From NCBI GenBank assembly GCA_000151295.1, contig GG745337.1, positions 1,031,499-1,093,024 on the forward strand: 61,526 nucleotides of DNA, given 5' to 3'. This DNA is from Allomyces macrogynus ATCC 38327. Lineage: Eukaryota; Blastocladiomycota; Blastocladiomycetes; Blastocladiales; Blastocladiaceae. The notes under the pieces were generated by a model. It saw only the letters and a list, made by a program, of their open reading frames with translations. It was not told where the DNA came from and made no database searches. Both the position numbers and the translations under genes were made by a program. Of this stretch, positions 1 through 14,118 are shown piece by piece (the first letter of the stretch is position 1; every line of letters begins with the position of its first letter).

Positions 1-470
1 CGGATCCTCGTGGCACACACACACGCCGGCGCGGTAACGCCGAGGTAGTGAGTCGGCATCAGCTTGGTGTCGAGCCCGACAAACTCGTCGTGATCAAAGA
101 GTTGCGCGAGCAGTTCGGCCTCGTCGTAGGTTTGCGCGATATACACGTCGGGCGATTCGAGAACCGGGTGGATGCCGCGCTCTGCCAGGATGTTCTTGAT
201 CCGCGCAACGTGCACGTCCTGCGCGTGCAAGAGACGCTCGACGGCCTCGGCCGAGTCCGGGTCGCGGTTCGGGTCGTACTCGGGGACGGCGTGAGCGTCA
301 TCGTGGTCGTGTTGGTCGGGAACTGGCGGCGGCGGCGGCGGTGGCGGGTCGGCGACTGTCGTGGCAAGGAAGCGACGCAGCGATGTGGCCAATAGGGGTC
401 GCGCAGCAGCAGCAGCAGTGGATTGCGGCCAGGGTGTTGGCCGCAGTCCGACGGTTTCGGTACATCTTGG
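1..470 (-). CDS. Partial gene, possible 3'-5' exonuclease-like protein (continues past left edge)
   Basis: A minus-strand open frame runs from about 470 to the window edge. It reads as a proline run near 320, an acidic stretch, then amphipathic text with VARIKNILAERGIHPV and AQTYDEAELLAQLFDHDEFVG followed by LDTK. The last block resembles the opening of the DNA polymerase A-type 3'-5' exonuclease fold (DnaQ/RNase D-like), where a helix leads into a strand carrying the first acidic pair. Here the expected DTE reads DTK, so either the resemblance is superficial or a splice junction lies there. No ATG could be fixed: the frame stays open upstream through a CTG-rich stretch near 400-420 without a clear start. 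The 3' part lies outside the window. Coding on this strand is inferred from the protein-like composition; the family call is tentative. Confidence 0.35.
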
Positions 471-1050
471 TAGTCGGATCAAAGGGGCCGGCGGTGCTCT
501 TGGGGGTGCTGCTGCTGCGGCCGCCAGTGATCGCAAAGCGGGTCCAGCACGAGTCCAGCGACGCGCGAGCGGGCGGCCGGCCGCGGGGCCGAGCCGCATC
601 CACGAGGTCATGCACGGGTTGGGGTGCGCGAGCGCTGCACGCCACGCCGCGGAATACTGGGACGCGCAGCGAGGTGACGAGTGCGGAATCGGCGGGTGAT
701 CGCGGCCAGAGCAGCGTCGGAGCCTCGGATATAATGGAATATTGCGATCCGCGAGCGGCCGCAAATTATGTGTGGTCCTCGATTCGTGGTCGTGGTCGCG
801 ATCGTCGTGTTGTTGTTGTCGTCGTCCCAGTGGTGGTTATGTGGTTATGTTGGTCGGTCGTGATCGCTGAGGTGGTGGTGGATGGCGGTGATCAGGGCGG
901 CGGCGCGCGATTGCCACCAGAGGGTGTTTGGTCACGTGCGGGAGCGTGACCCTGTCACCATGATCCCTGTCGCGGCTTTGACGGATCAGTTCGGGTCGTG
1001 CCGCTGACCACCATCGCAGCTGCTCGATTTTGCTCCCAAACCGCTCGTCA
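471..1050. other. Region without a recognised gene (580 bp)
   Basis: This lies between the minus-strand partial gene and the plus-strand LYR gene, so it probably holds a divergent promoter. There are AT-rich islands near 728-745 and 760-770 in otherwise GC-rich DNA. I see no convincing reading frame with family similarity. Confidence 0.4.
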
Positions 1051-1603
1051 ATGGCAACCATGACACGCCCCGAGCGCGCGCGGTCGCTGCTGCGGCAGTT
1101 GCTGCGGGTGCGTGTTCTGGTGGAGCCCAAGTGGGCTCAAAAGCGCAAAAAATGTCCTTAAGGCCAACCACCACTTGTAGATTGCCCGCGCCATGCCGAC
1201 GCCCGAGCGGTGCGCCGTCGTGCGCAACCGCACCGTGGCCGAGTACTGCGCGATGCAGCACTCGGCCAACGAGGCCAAGATTGACGAAGCGCTGATCCTT
1301 GCCGAGGTGCAAATTGAGAATCTAGGCATCCAGCTGGAGCATTTGCGTGCTCAGGAAGCAAGGCGCAACCAGGTGCTCGTGCCCGTCGACATCCACGTGA
1401 AACGCCGACCAGCAGCCGGCACCGAGGGGTTGATGACGCGTGCGGCCGAGCAGCGGCGGCGCGACTTGGAGCGCGCGCAGTTGCGTGAGCGGGCGCGGGC
1501 GCAGTTGGCAGCGGCGCGAGCGGGGGCAGAGGGCAGTGCGGCGAATGAGGACGAGCGTGGCGCTGGAGATGCAGCCGTAGCCAGGAATACAACGCGAGGT
1601 TGA
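1051..1603 (+). CDS. LYR-motif family small protein (mitochondrial assembly-factor type)
   Basis: Two exons, 1051-1107 and 1181-1603, join in phase across a 73-bp intron (donor gtgcgt, acceptor ttgtag) to give 159 residues. The start reads MATMTRPERARSLLRQLLR, an amphipathic helix with the leucine/arginine spacing of Complex1_LYR proteins. The next about 55 residues continue as helices ending in IENLGIQLEHLRAQ, which fits a three-helix LYR fold. Such proteins act in the mitochondrial matrix with acyl carrier protein to assemble respiratory complexes or iron-sulphur proteins. The layout is most like FMC1 or a short LYRM protein, but I cannot choose between them. The C-terminal 70 residues are a charged Arg/Ala/Glu coiled-coil-like tail beyond the usual domain. 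The two-exon join is what makes the LYR helix visible; starting at the ATG of 1193 would lose it. Confidence 0.55.
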
Positions 1604-1819
1604 GCATGGCGGCAGTGCAATTTCTGGCAGGGATGGTGGTGGGGAAAGAGCGAGAGCCAGGCACTTTTGTCCACCAAACGTGACCGCGTCGATCCTTGAA
1701 CTGAACTGACTCGAACAACAGGCCTCGCAACCTGGCGGCCAACTTGCTAAGTCGCGCGCCCACCTCTCACACTCTCTCCCAACCACCCCGCCCAACCACG
1801 CACGACAAGCTGCACCATC

Positions 1820-4630
1820 ATGTCCGAGACCCCGTGGACCACCAGTCTCCGCCAAGAGAGCCTCTGGGCCCAGCCCGCCGCGCGCCCGGCACCACGCGCG
1901 CCCGGCGCCAGCGTCGGCATCGAAATGACCTCCAAGCAAGAGTTTATGCTTCTTGCCCTGCTCGAGCTCGGGTTCGACCTCGACGATGCGCGCGACGCCG
2001 TAATCGTTGGCAATGTGCCCTCGGTCGACGCTGGCGTGCAGTGGATTACCGACCTGCGCGCCAGGATGAACACGTCGCCTGCTCCTCCTGACCCGAGGTC
2101 GTCAAGTGTTGCTGCGCCAAGTGCCCCGTCCAGTTTTCCCTCGTCAAGTACGCCTGCGGCACCGAGTACCCCTGCTGCTCCTGCGGCCCCGACATCCCCC
2201 GCCAAGCTCTCGCGCGGCGACTGCGAGCTGCTCGCCGCCAAGGCCAACGCTGAACGCGCCGCGCAGGCCAAGCGCAGTCAACGCGATGCCGCTGCGCTGC
2301 TGCGGCGGCAAATCGAAGACGACCGTCGCGCTGTCGCCGAGCGCGCCGCCATGATGCGCCCTGGCCCCGCTCCTGCCGCAGCAGCACCCGCACCCAAACC
2401 CGCCGCGACAACAGCGGGTCCCAAGCCGCTCAAGATCCGTGTGCGCGCGTCCGACGGCAAAATGGCCACGTTCGAGGCCGACGCGGCGGCTGACCCGACC
2501 ATCAACGACCTGGTAGCGTTCATTTGCGCGCAATGGCCGCGCGTCGCAAAGCATCGCGGTACACTCGAGCTCGTGCAGCCATTCCCGCGCCGCGTCTGGA
2601 CGGCGGGTGACGGAGCGACCAAGTGCCGCGACGCGGGGTTGCACAGCGCTGTGCTCAACGTGACGATTCCGGCGCCGCCACCGCCCCCACAGGCACCAGC
2701 ACCGGAACCGGCAGAAATGGAGGAGGCGGAGGAGGAGGTGGAGCACGTGGAAATTGAGCCGGTCGTGTTTGACGTGCCCACGCCGCTGGCCGACCCGCTC
2801 GACAACCAGGCCGACGCGGCACCCGGGGTCCCGCCCGTCGACGGTGAGGACGAAAACGAGCAGCTGTTTGACCAGGACGAGCCCGACTTCGGGGATGACG
2901 ACGACGACATGGACGTGGACGAGCCCTTTGGCGTGACCACGGGTCCCGGTCACGTCCTTGACCAAGCGCCGCGGGCATGGGCCGACCGCGGTACCCAGGA
3001 CTTGCCCCCACCGCGCGTCTCTCCCGCGAAACCCGACACCGGCGACGCTCACCTTCAGACGGTGCCGCGACTCGTCGACCAGATCGCGCGACACGTCGTG
3101 CACTCGATCCGCGACCCGCGCGCGAGCGCCGAGATTTTTGTTCCGTTCCAGACGGCGCCGCCGGAACTGGCCGACCTGCTCGTCCGGCAGTACCTGAACC
3201 TCGCGGACGCACGCGTCAGTAATGACATGGTCCCGCCGGGCCACGAACTCGCGGTCCTCCGAATCGGCCTCCTCCCCGTGTCCACCCTGACCCTCGACGC
3301 GCCCGGTCCCGTCGCGACGCTGCACACGGTCGAAACACTCGCGTTCCGCAGCGCCATTTTGCCCGTGACCTTGACAGACCTGGACCTCCGCGGCCTGCAC
3401 GCGACGGGGGACCGACTGATTCGCGCCGTCGCGGGTTTCCGCAACCTGCACCACCTCGACTTGACCGGCACGGTTGGCTTGACTGACCAGGCGAGTGCTG
3501 CCGCGTGGGCCGATGCGCTCGCGCACTGGACGGACCTCGCGGAACTCCGGCTGTCGGGCACCGCGATTGGGCCTGTCATGCTCGACACGCTCGTCGCGAC
3601 CTTGGCCCCACGCAACTCGCTCCAAATCCTCGCGCTCGATAATTGCCCAAACCTCGCGAACCACCGAGGCGCGCTCCCGACGGTCTCCATTCTCGGAGAG
3701 TCGTTGCGCGACTTGTCCCTGGTCGGCACGAGGCTGGCTGCGTTCACGTCCGGCAACTTGGCACTCGCGCCAATGCCGAATCTTGAGCGGCTCTTGCTCG
3801 ACGGCACCGACCTGCGCACGCGCGACATTCGCGCCGTCCTGGACGCGGCAAATGGCGCGCCGATCACCGCCCTGTCGTTACCGCGCGGGGTCGCGATCGC
3901 GGACTGTGCCCTGTCGCGGTTCCCAATGATCGCGAACCTCCAGTACGACCATGCCATGAACGCCAACGTCCTGCCGCACCTCCTCCCACTCCCGCTCGCC
4001 GAAATCACCGTCGCCGTGCAGGACCTCGCAACTGTCCCAGCCGATTTCGACGCGACCCCACTCGCGTGGCACCTGCGCCGCGTGCACCTCACCGACCGCC
4101 GGTCGGACCCGGCGCCCAATAGCAGTGCCGGCACACTTGCGTTCCTCACGTCGTGCCACGGGCTCGTCGCCATCGACGCGGCCCGCGCGTCGCCACGGTG
4201 TGCGCTGACCGACGCGGATTTGGCGATTTTAGCGCAGTGCGTCTCGGCACCCGTGATGGCCGAGGTCGATGTGGCGGGTTCACCCGGTGTCACCGACTCT
4301 GGGATCCACGGCATTCTCGCACATTTCCCCGCGCTCGAGCGGATCCGGGTGGACCGGACCGGGATCACGGCGCGTGGAGTGTTGGCGCTCGTGAATGACT
4401 TGCCGGTGGGGGTGAAGGTCGTGAGTGCGCGGGACGTGATGGTAGGTTCGCGGGTTGCGGAGGTGGCGACGCGGGTGTTGGGAATGCGTGGGGTGAGGGG
4501 GGCGGTGACGCCGCAGAAGGTGCCGGTGGATGAGGTCGCTGGGGTGGAGATGGAGGGCAAGTCGGTGCTCGAGGAGCTGGAGAGGATCGAAATGCAGGAG
4601 ATGGTGGAGCAGGGGGCGGTTGTGTGAGCG
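1820..4630 (+). CDS. UBA-UBX protein with C-terminal leucine-rich repeats (p97/Cdc48 adaptor-like)
   Basis: A single 935-residue frame starts at ATG 1820. Residues about 38-80 form a UBA-like three-helix domain (LLALLELGFDLDDARDAV). Residues about 135-175 are a charged helix rich in Ala, Arg and Glu, as commonly precedes UBX. Residues about 200-285 are a UBX beta-grasp domain starting LKIRVRASDG, with the FPRR signature of the loop that docks on the N domain of Cdc48/p97. An acidic linker (about 295-375) leads into residues about 425-880, which hold repeated LxxLxLxxT units of the RNI/AMN1-like leucine-rich type. UBA binds ubiquitin and UBX binds Cdc48; the repeats probably bind a substrate. 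UBA-UBX proteins are universal, but a long leucine-rich half on the same chain is not the usual architecture. The domain order is seen; the role is inferred. Confidence 0.8.
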
Positions 4631-4848
4631 TTTTGGGGCTGCTTGCACGAGACGCGACGATTGAGAGTCGTAGTCGGCTGAAGATTGCTGGACGAAGATG
4701 GGCACCGCCGGATGCGCGCGCAGAGAATGCGTTTGTTGATTGCAAATGTGATGACAGTACAAACGGAAAATGGATTTTTGACGGTTGAGAGAAATGGAAC
4801 GCAAACCGAGCAGCACGACGATATGACTGACCTGACCTTGACTCGCCT
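4631..4848. other. Short convergent intergenic region
   Basis: This separates the stop of the UBX-LRR gene from the stop of HYLS1. It is AT-richer than the flanks and must carry both 3' ends. No coding potential is seen. Confidence 0.5.
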
Positions 4849-6370
4849 TCATGACGACCGAAGCGCCATCCGTTCCTACACAGGTAAAATCACGTCGAGC
4901 ATCAGTACCCGCATCCTCTCCACCCCACCCCACCCTCTCAAATTCCAATCCAACGTACCCGCACGCTCCAGCACAGTTTCTCGCGCTTCTTCTCGGACGG
5001 CACCACGTATGCGGGCCGCATCCTTGCCAGGTCGTGGTGCGGCCGTCGTTCCAAGCGGGGGTCGGGCGTGAGCGACGCGACCGTTGGGATTGGCTTTTGC
5101 CGGTGCGGATTCGCGTGCCGCGCGAGAAACGGCGTCGACGCCCACCGCGCCGCGTACTGGTGGTACCGCTTCACGGGGTCGCGCGAGGACGCGCGTGCCG
5201 GGCAGGGAGTCGAGATCGTGGTGCGGATGACTGGTGTGCGTGGGGTGGGGTGAGTTGGAGGCTGAGGTGGATGATGGTGGTGAGGTGGGGCGTACATCCG
5301 GACCTTGGCCGCGCCGATCTGGGCGACACCGACCCGTAAGACGAATGCGACGACGCACGCGAGTCCGACCGGGTGGTGGTTGCCCACTCCTCGGTCTCGT
5401 CCGGATCGTGCTGCTGCCGCCGGGACTGCCGTGACGCGGCGCTACCCGCGCGCCCTGGCGTCGGCGTCCGGTCCAAATCGTCATCGTCCTCCGGCTCGTA
5501 GTCCTGGTCGGCGCTAAACTCGTCGTCCTCCTCGCCCAACTCCTCCAAGAGCGCCAAATCCTGCAACCCCTCCAGCATCTCCTCCATAATCTCCGACGCC
5601 AACTCGCGCGGATCGTACCCGAGTTCCGCCAGGTAGGCCTCAAGTTCGGCACGCGACACGGCCATGTCCGAGATGTCTGTTGCGGGCGGCACCCCGTCAT
5701 CATCGTGGTGGCCCGACGACCATTCCGGCTGCTCGCTCGGGAGGGACAATTCCACGGCTGATGTCGACGTCTGGCCGGCCGCGGCGCCGCTGCGGTCGCC
5801 GGACACGGAAACGTCCCACGACACGCTTGGTTTCTCGACGATCGATCTCGGGCCGGACTCGGACCCGGAATGGGCGAGTGGTGCCGGTGGGGTCGGGTCG
5901 CGCGCGATGGACCGCGTGGCGGCGGGGGCGTGGATCCGGCGTCGTGGACGGCGGCGCGCCGGGTCGGGACTGGCAACGGTCAGCCGTGACAAGTCGAGGT
6001 CGAGATCCGTCGATTCGTCACCGTCGAGGTGCGCGCTAGTCGCGCCCAGGCGCGACGTGCTGGGCACGTCCAAGTGGGAACTGGCGTCCAAGTCCCACCC
6101 CGATTCACCCTCAAACACACTGTCGCCCGCGGCCGCAACAAACGACGAGAGTTCATGCAAGTGATCGGCGAGCGACGTGTTGGTGCGGTCGAATGCGTCC
6201 GAGTCCGGGACAGTCGCGTCGTTCAAGTCGAGCGCAATCGATTCGAGCAGGTCGGTCGGGAGCGAGTCGTAGCCGAGCGCGTGCAAGTGCGCCATGACGG
6301 CGTCGGCCGTGGCGCGCGGGTAAAGCGGCGGCAGAGTATGCGCCGAGTGCAGCGCGCGCGGCGGCGGCAT
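4849..6370 (-). CDS. HYLS1: HYLS1-like centriole/basal-body protein
   Basis: Three exons (6370-5296, 5230-4959, 4875-4849) join in phase through 65- and 83-bp introns (donors gtacgc and gtacgt) to give 457 residues. The C-terminus is diagnostic: DPVKRYHQYAARW, then YVVPSEKKREKLCWSVR, matching the conserved HYLS1 box (DPV.xYxxYxxxW and YxVPxEKKRxxLxWxVR). The N-terminal part has LGYDSLPTDLLESIALDL, like the short N-terminal HYLS1 motif, and a related second helix near residues 235-265 (LGYDPRELASEIMEEMLEGL). The middle is acidic and disordered. HYLS1 binds SAS-4/CPAP at centrioles and is needed to build cilia, so it fits a fungus with flagellated zoospores. The start is uncertain: 6370 is the first in-frame ATG, but the frame stays open upstream to about 6500 and that stretch also looks protein-like. 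Confidence 0.88.
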
Positions 6371-6613
6371 GGGGGCAGGGAAGTCGTCGACGTCGTCGCG
6401 GAGGACAACGTTGTGGATCTTGGTCTTGCGAGCCGGCGAAAAGCGCGAAGGGCGACGGAGCACGTGTGGGTGACGTGGATGCTCTCCTGCCGATCACGGG
6501 CCGCTGTCGTCGTCGCGACGAGTTCGACATTTTACCACGACGGCGTCCCTAAGCGCCGTACCAGCTGCCCGCACTCTGCACACGGCGCCTGAAGCGCCCT
6601 CGACGCCGGCACC

Positions 6614-8272
6614 ATGTCGTTCCGCGGCACGTCGGTCGGCCAAAACACCAAGTTTTCCAACAAGGAGCAAAAGCTGCTCAAATCCATCAAGTTCCCGGCC
6701 GTCTACGCTCAACCAATCAATGTCCACGCCATCAACATGGACGCGATGCGCGACTGGGCCGCCAAGCGGATCTTTGAGCTGCTCGGTGTCGACGACGATA
6801 TCGTCACGGAAATGGTCTTTGAGTACCTGGCCGAAGACGTTCGTACCGTTCGCCGACTTGGTCCGGGACGAGGACCGCTCCAACGGTGATTGACCTCGGT
6901 GCGCATGCTGTGGATAGAACCTCGACCCGCGCCGGCTGCACATCAACCTTATGCCGTTCCTCGAGGCCAACACGACCACGTTCATGAAGGAACTCTGGAA
7001 GCTGCTCGTCAGCGCATCGACCTCGATTGGTGGCATTCCTCGCGAATTCATCGAGGCGCGCAAGCGTGATATCTTGGCCGCTCAAGTTCGTAGTATTTTG
7101 TGTTCTTCCGAACCCTTGGAGTCCTTGATCATCGCAGAGAACTGATCATTCTACCCTCTCCACCCTGAATAGGGCGACCAACAGCGCCTGATCCAGGACA
7201 TGGACGCCAACGCCGCCGCCGTCCAGGAACACGTACGCTTGCCCTTCTGTGCGCATTCTCCACCCACCAACCCAGACGAAATGACCCCCCCCCCCCCCCC
7301 GTTCCATGTCAACAGGGATACCACGCGCTCCAGCCGCTCTCTTCCCTCCCGCCGCGTCCGCACCACACGCCGTCGCGGTTCGACCCGGCTGACCGGTCGG
7401 CGCGCGACCGATACGCGCCCCCACAGCAGCAATACCCGCAGCAGCAAGCATCGCGGTGGGCTGCGCCGCACAACGACTATGACCGGTCCGCGCGCGACCG
7501 CGCCGCTCCACCACCATCCGCCGTTCGCTCGCCTCCGCGCCGTGTGCGGTCGCGATCGAGGACCCCGCCTCGGTACGCGCGACGCCGGTCCCCCTCAAGC
7601 TCGCCACCGCCGCGCCGCCCCGCGCGCCGTGGTCGGTCGCGGTCTGTGTCACGATCGCCGTCCCCACGCCGGTTCCGCCGGCGGTACTCGTCGTCGCGGT
7701 CGCCATCGCCACGCCGGGGAAGGCGGTACTCGTCGTCGTCGCGGTCGCGGTCTCCTTCGCCACGTCGCGGGCGCCGGGGTAGTTCGCAATCGCGGTCGCC
7801 TTCACCGCGCAGGGCTCGACGCGACAGTTCGCAGTCCCGGTCCCCGTCGCCGCGCCGCACGCGTCGGGATAGTTCGCAGTCCCGGTCGCTGTCGCCGCGC
7901 CGCCGTCGGCGCAACAGCTCTCGTTCGCCTTCACGCTCGCCTTCTCGATCGTCGTCGCGATCATCTCTGCCGCGCCGTCGTCGCCGCGCCAGCGTATCCC
8001 GGTCGCCATCTCCCCGCCGCCGCGCGCACAGCCGTTCGCCATCCCGCTCGCGGTCTCACTCGCCGGCACACAGTCGCAGCTCTTCGGTCGACTCCCTCGG
8101 GCGGCAAAAGCGGCGTGCGGCTCGGTCCCCGTCCACCTCGTCGCGTTCGCCGAGCCCGGCGACGCGGAAACGGCGTCCAGCGCGGGCTCTGTCAACGTCG
8201 TCGCGGTCGTCGAGCCCGGGGCCGCGCAAACGGCGGCGGGATCGGTCTGTGGCGAACCTTGAAGTTGAATGA
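6614..8272 (+). CDS. SRRM1: SRRM1-like PWI/RS-domain splicing coactivator
   Basis: Four exons (6614-6838, 6921-7085, 7173-7232, 7316-8272) join with intact phase into 468 residues. Residues 1-130 form a PWI domain with the SRRM1 opening (FSNKEQKLLKSIKFP) and the second half FMKELWKLLVSAS. From about residue 220 the protein is an Arg/Ser domain with many RSPSPRR-type repeats, ending in RKRRRDRS blocks. SRRM1 (SRm160) is a nuclear coactivator that bridges SR proteins, snRNPs and the exon junction complex; PWI binds nucleic acid. Intron donors are gttcgt, gttcgt and gtacgc. Intron 3 contains a run of about 16 C (near 7286-7301), a likely sequencing and slippage hotspot. The gene starts about 240 bp from the HYLS1 start on the opposite strand, so the two probably share a divergent promoter. 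Confidence 0.92.
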
Positions 8273-8400
8273 GGTGTGACGAGAAGATGGGCGGGCTTGG
8301 CCCGCGTTTGGGATTGAATTAAAGGGTGAGAATGATAATAGGGGTGATTTCATTGACGTGTGCCAACACATTTACCTCCAGCCTGTGCTACTCTTGATTC

Positions 8401-10925
<2,525 letters not shown>

Positions 10926-11212
10926 GGGTAATATTGGTTCCCAAAGTTTGTTTTCTTGCAGTTGCAGCGAGTTGGCGTTGGTTGTTCCCTGTCGAGAAAT
11001 GATTGAATTGGCAGAATGGTGGATCAAGTGCAGATCAGCAGCTCCACTCGGTGACGAAAAGCAGACATGCAAATGAGTCAAACCCGAGCCGCGAAGGAGT
11101 TGACGTCCCTCGTTGCAATCATCGACGTTCAGGTGCTTTCGCAGTTGCCGAACCCGTCTGTAAGCGATAATTGCAGGAGAAATATTGACGCAGGATTTTG
11201 CGCCCTACCGCC
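10926..11212. promoter_or_regulatory. Divergent promoter between the AFG2B-like gene and the LRR gene
   Basis: These 287 bp separate two divergent start codons and so must hold both promoters. The stretch is AT-richer than the coding flanks. No canonical TATA box or named motif was identified. Confidence 0.45.
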
Positions 11213-13945
11213 ATGTCCAAGCGTCGCGTCATCTTCAAGCTCGGGATCAACTACACTTGGCGGCAGCAATTCGACGATGAGCTGCGCGCAGGCCTTCGCA
11301 ATGGATCGCAGCGGAAACGCCGTCATTCGGAGATTCGCGACAGTTCCAAGTGGCACCGTGCGAGCATTGGATCGGGTTCGGAGTCGGACAGCAGCGGGAG
11401 TGCCAGGAGTCAAGACGACAACCTTGACGATGATTCCAACCACAACGAACCGTCCAGTGTCAATCCATCAGACGGGGGAGACCATGGCGAGAGCGCTGCT
11501 CAAGCTCAGTGTATTACCCGAGCCGTCGCGACATGCATCCATAACGCATGGGCGATTGCTGCGCACGATGGCAAACTTGACGAGGCAATTTCGTGTCTGC
11601 GCTACGGCTACGAGGCCGTCGAGCGCTTGCATTTGCCAGACCACGCATCGCGGTCCGTGGAATCCTGGCCACGGAAGCGGGTATTCGATCGACTAACTCG
11701 TTTGTGCCTGGTAATTGCCAGCTTGAGCGGCCATTTGGCACGATTGTATCTCCGGTACGCCCCTGAACGCAGATATCAGGTCGCATCATTTTCTAACGGC
11801 TCTTGCCTACCTTCTCCACCGCAAAGAATAGCACGGGCGCGTGGGATTTGGCTCAGGCTATGGTCGGCGACCAACTATCGTGGGCCGCGACGCCAGCGCT
11901 CGACTTTGTGGCCAACGCGTACCAAGTCCTCGTCGACACAGTCGTCGATGCTGCTCAGCGCGGTATCTCGGTCGCGCTTGATTCGTCAACATGGCCGTTG
12001 CCGCCTAGCGAACCGTCTGGGGCCCAAACGAGCACCAGGTTCGTCATGACTCTTGTCCTCTCCGTCCGAAATGAGACGCTAATACTTATTGTTCGACTTC
12101 AGTTTCCCGGAGTTCAACGACGCTCTGTTCCTCGCCGACTCCTACTCCCGCTCATTCCCGCTGCCGGCCGACGCGTCCCCACTGACCCACGACACGGCTG
12201 CATGGGTACTTTCCGGTCACCTCCACCGGCTCGCCGTACAGCACCCCGTCGCTCCGCACGGCCTCGACGCTATCCTGCCGCACCTCGCGCCAACCGCCCA
12301 GTCGTTGCGCTACTTGCCCATTGCACCTCTCGTCACGGCAGGCCGACGCGTACTGGACGCGGCCGTTCGCGCTCTGAACTGGTCGGCCGCGAAATTGTGG
12401 TCCAAGGGGCTGGTTGCGCTCCTGGAAACGCGGGACGGCGGCAGTGGTACCGTGCCCGACGCTGACCGCGCCGCCGTCCTGACGATTCATCGCGCCTTGA
12501 CGCGTGGGACGATGGTGGACCGTGCACGGCTCATCGTGGGATTGGAAGAACCGGCGGTCGCGGCACGGATCTTGGAGACGGAAATGCGGCAGCTGGCGAA
12601 ACCCGATCGCGTCGAGGCCGTGCTCCTACTTGGTCTGTTCTTCCCCACCCATTTCTCATCTTCACAGCACGACTGACTGTTCTCCGCGATCATCCACCTA
12701 CTAGCCAGCATCTATGCCCAACAAGCCCAACCGACCCGCGTTATCTCCCTGCTCGACACCCTCCCGAACGGCCTCGACCCGTCCGACCACCTCACCGCAC
12801 TCCACCTCCTCGTCCCGGCCCTCGAATCCACCTCGCACCCGCGCCTCGTCCCCACCCAAGCGCAACTCTTCCACGTGCTCCACGCCGCGGGCGACTACGC
12901 CGAAGCCTTCCCGATTGCGACCCGTCTCATTCGCGCGGCGGAAACTTCGCGCAACCGCGACGCCGAATCCCGCTGGCGCGCGGCACGGCGCGATTTGGAC
13001 ACGTGGCTGCACGCACACCCGCGTGACGCGTACATTGCCGCGTGCCGCCGCCGTGGCGGGCGGGATCCCGATCAACGCGTGGTCAAGCGGTTGGGTGAGG
13101 CCGAGGATCCGCTGGACGTCGTGCTTGCGTCGCGGCTCGGGCTGGACGCGAGTGCTGCGGTGCCGTTGTTGGGCGTGCCATACGTGGACAAGGTGGATCT
13201 CGCGCATAATTTACTCGCGGCGTGGCCCGTGGTCGGGGAGCCGAATCCGGCGGTGCGGGTGCTGGACGTGTCGAGTAACCTCTTGGACGGGGCGGCGCTC
13301 GCGGCGTGTCTGGACGGGTTGCCGAGTCTCGAGGAGGTGCGGTTCCGGTATAATCACGTCAAAGTGTTAGAGGCGAGTACGGTCGCGCGGTTGTGGATGT
13401 TGCGCAAGGTGGATCTGGAAGGGTGCCGGATCAGGGAGGTTGTGGGGGACGTGGTGGAGCCCAGCGCGGACGTCGCGCGGTTGGAGATGCTGGAGTTGAG
13501 CAATAACCCGATGACGAGCGAGTCCGTGCGCCGGATCGTGGCCGCGGTTCCAGCAACGGTGCAGCACTTGTACCTCGCGCGGATGCCAATGTGCGAGTGG
13601 GATAATGTCCTATGCGATGTGCTTGCCAGCCGGCCAGGGTGCGTTTCTCTCCGCAGTGGCGGCGTGATCTTGGTCTGATCCGCCCTGTTTTCCTCTTGTA
13701 GCCTCCTGCTCGACCGTCTCGACCTCGACTTCACGCGCGTGACCGCGACCACGTCCCTCGCCACCGTGCCCGCGGTCCGGATCGACATGTCCGGGAGCCA
13801 GCTGACGGATATGCACGTTCCGCACCTGCTGGCGTCGCCGTGCGCCGAGCTGCGCGTTTTGCGCAACGCGTTCTCGCCCGCGGCCGTTGACGAGCTGCGC
13901 GTGGCCAACCAGGTGGGCGGTGGAGGCAAGTTCATCGACGTGTAA
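11213..13945 (+). CDS. Unrecognised helical-repeat / leucine-rich-repeat protein
   Basis: Five exons (11213-11754, 11832-12038, 12103-12632, 12705-13638, 13702-13945) join in phase into 818 residues; donors are gtacgc, gttcgt, gtctgt and gtgcgt. The N-terminus is basic (MSKRRVIFKLG) and followed by an acidic Ser/Asp linker (about residues 45-95). Residues about 100-530 look alpha-helical in short pairs, for example ARLIVGLEEPAVAARILE and AQLFHVLHAAGDYAEAFPIA, suggesting TPR-like or similar solenoid repeats. Residues about 565-790 are leucine-rich repeats (VRVLDVSSNLLDGAALA, LEMLELSNNPMTSESVRR). Helical repeats followed by an LRR end recall TONSL, a DNA-repair scaffold, but I see none of its ankyrin or other hallmark segments, so I do not assign it. 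The gene model is well supported; the function is unknown. Confidence 0.65.
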
Positions 13946-14118
13946 ACGGGGCAACAACAATGGAATCTTCAATTGCAGACCGGGAACGGACGCCAACACC
14001 AACCGAAACCGCCAAAACCGCAGATCGTGGAGGAGGGACGAGAAAGGAAAAATACACGAGGCACAGGATCGACGACGACGACGCGAGAGCAGGCAGGCAA
14101 ACGAAACGACCGACCGGC

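Noticed and set aside
1193..1603. Treating the ATG at 1193 as the start of the small gene
   Set aside because: An upstream exon (1051-1107) joins in phase through a local-type intron and supplies the LYR-like first helix.
2144..3664. 506-residue open frame on the minus strand inside the UBX-LRR gene
   Set aside because: It is antisense to a well-supported coding frame with UBA, UBX and LRR motifs. High GC makes long antisense frames common here, and the translation is an Arg/Val/Gly shadow.
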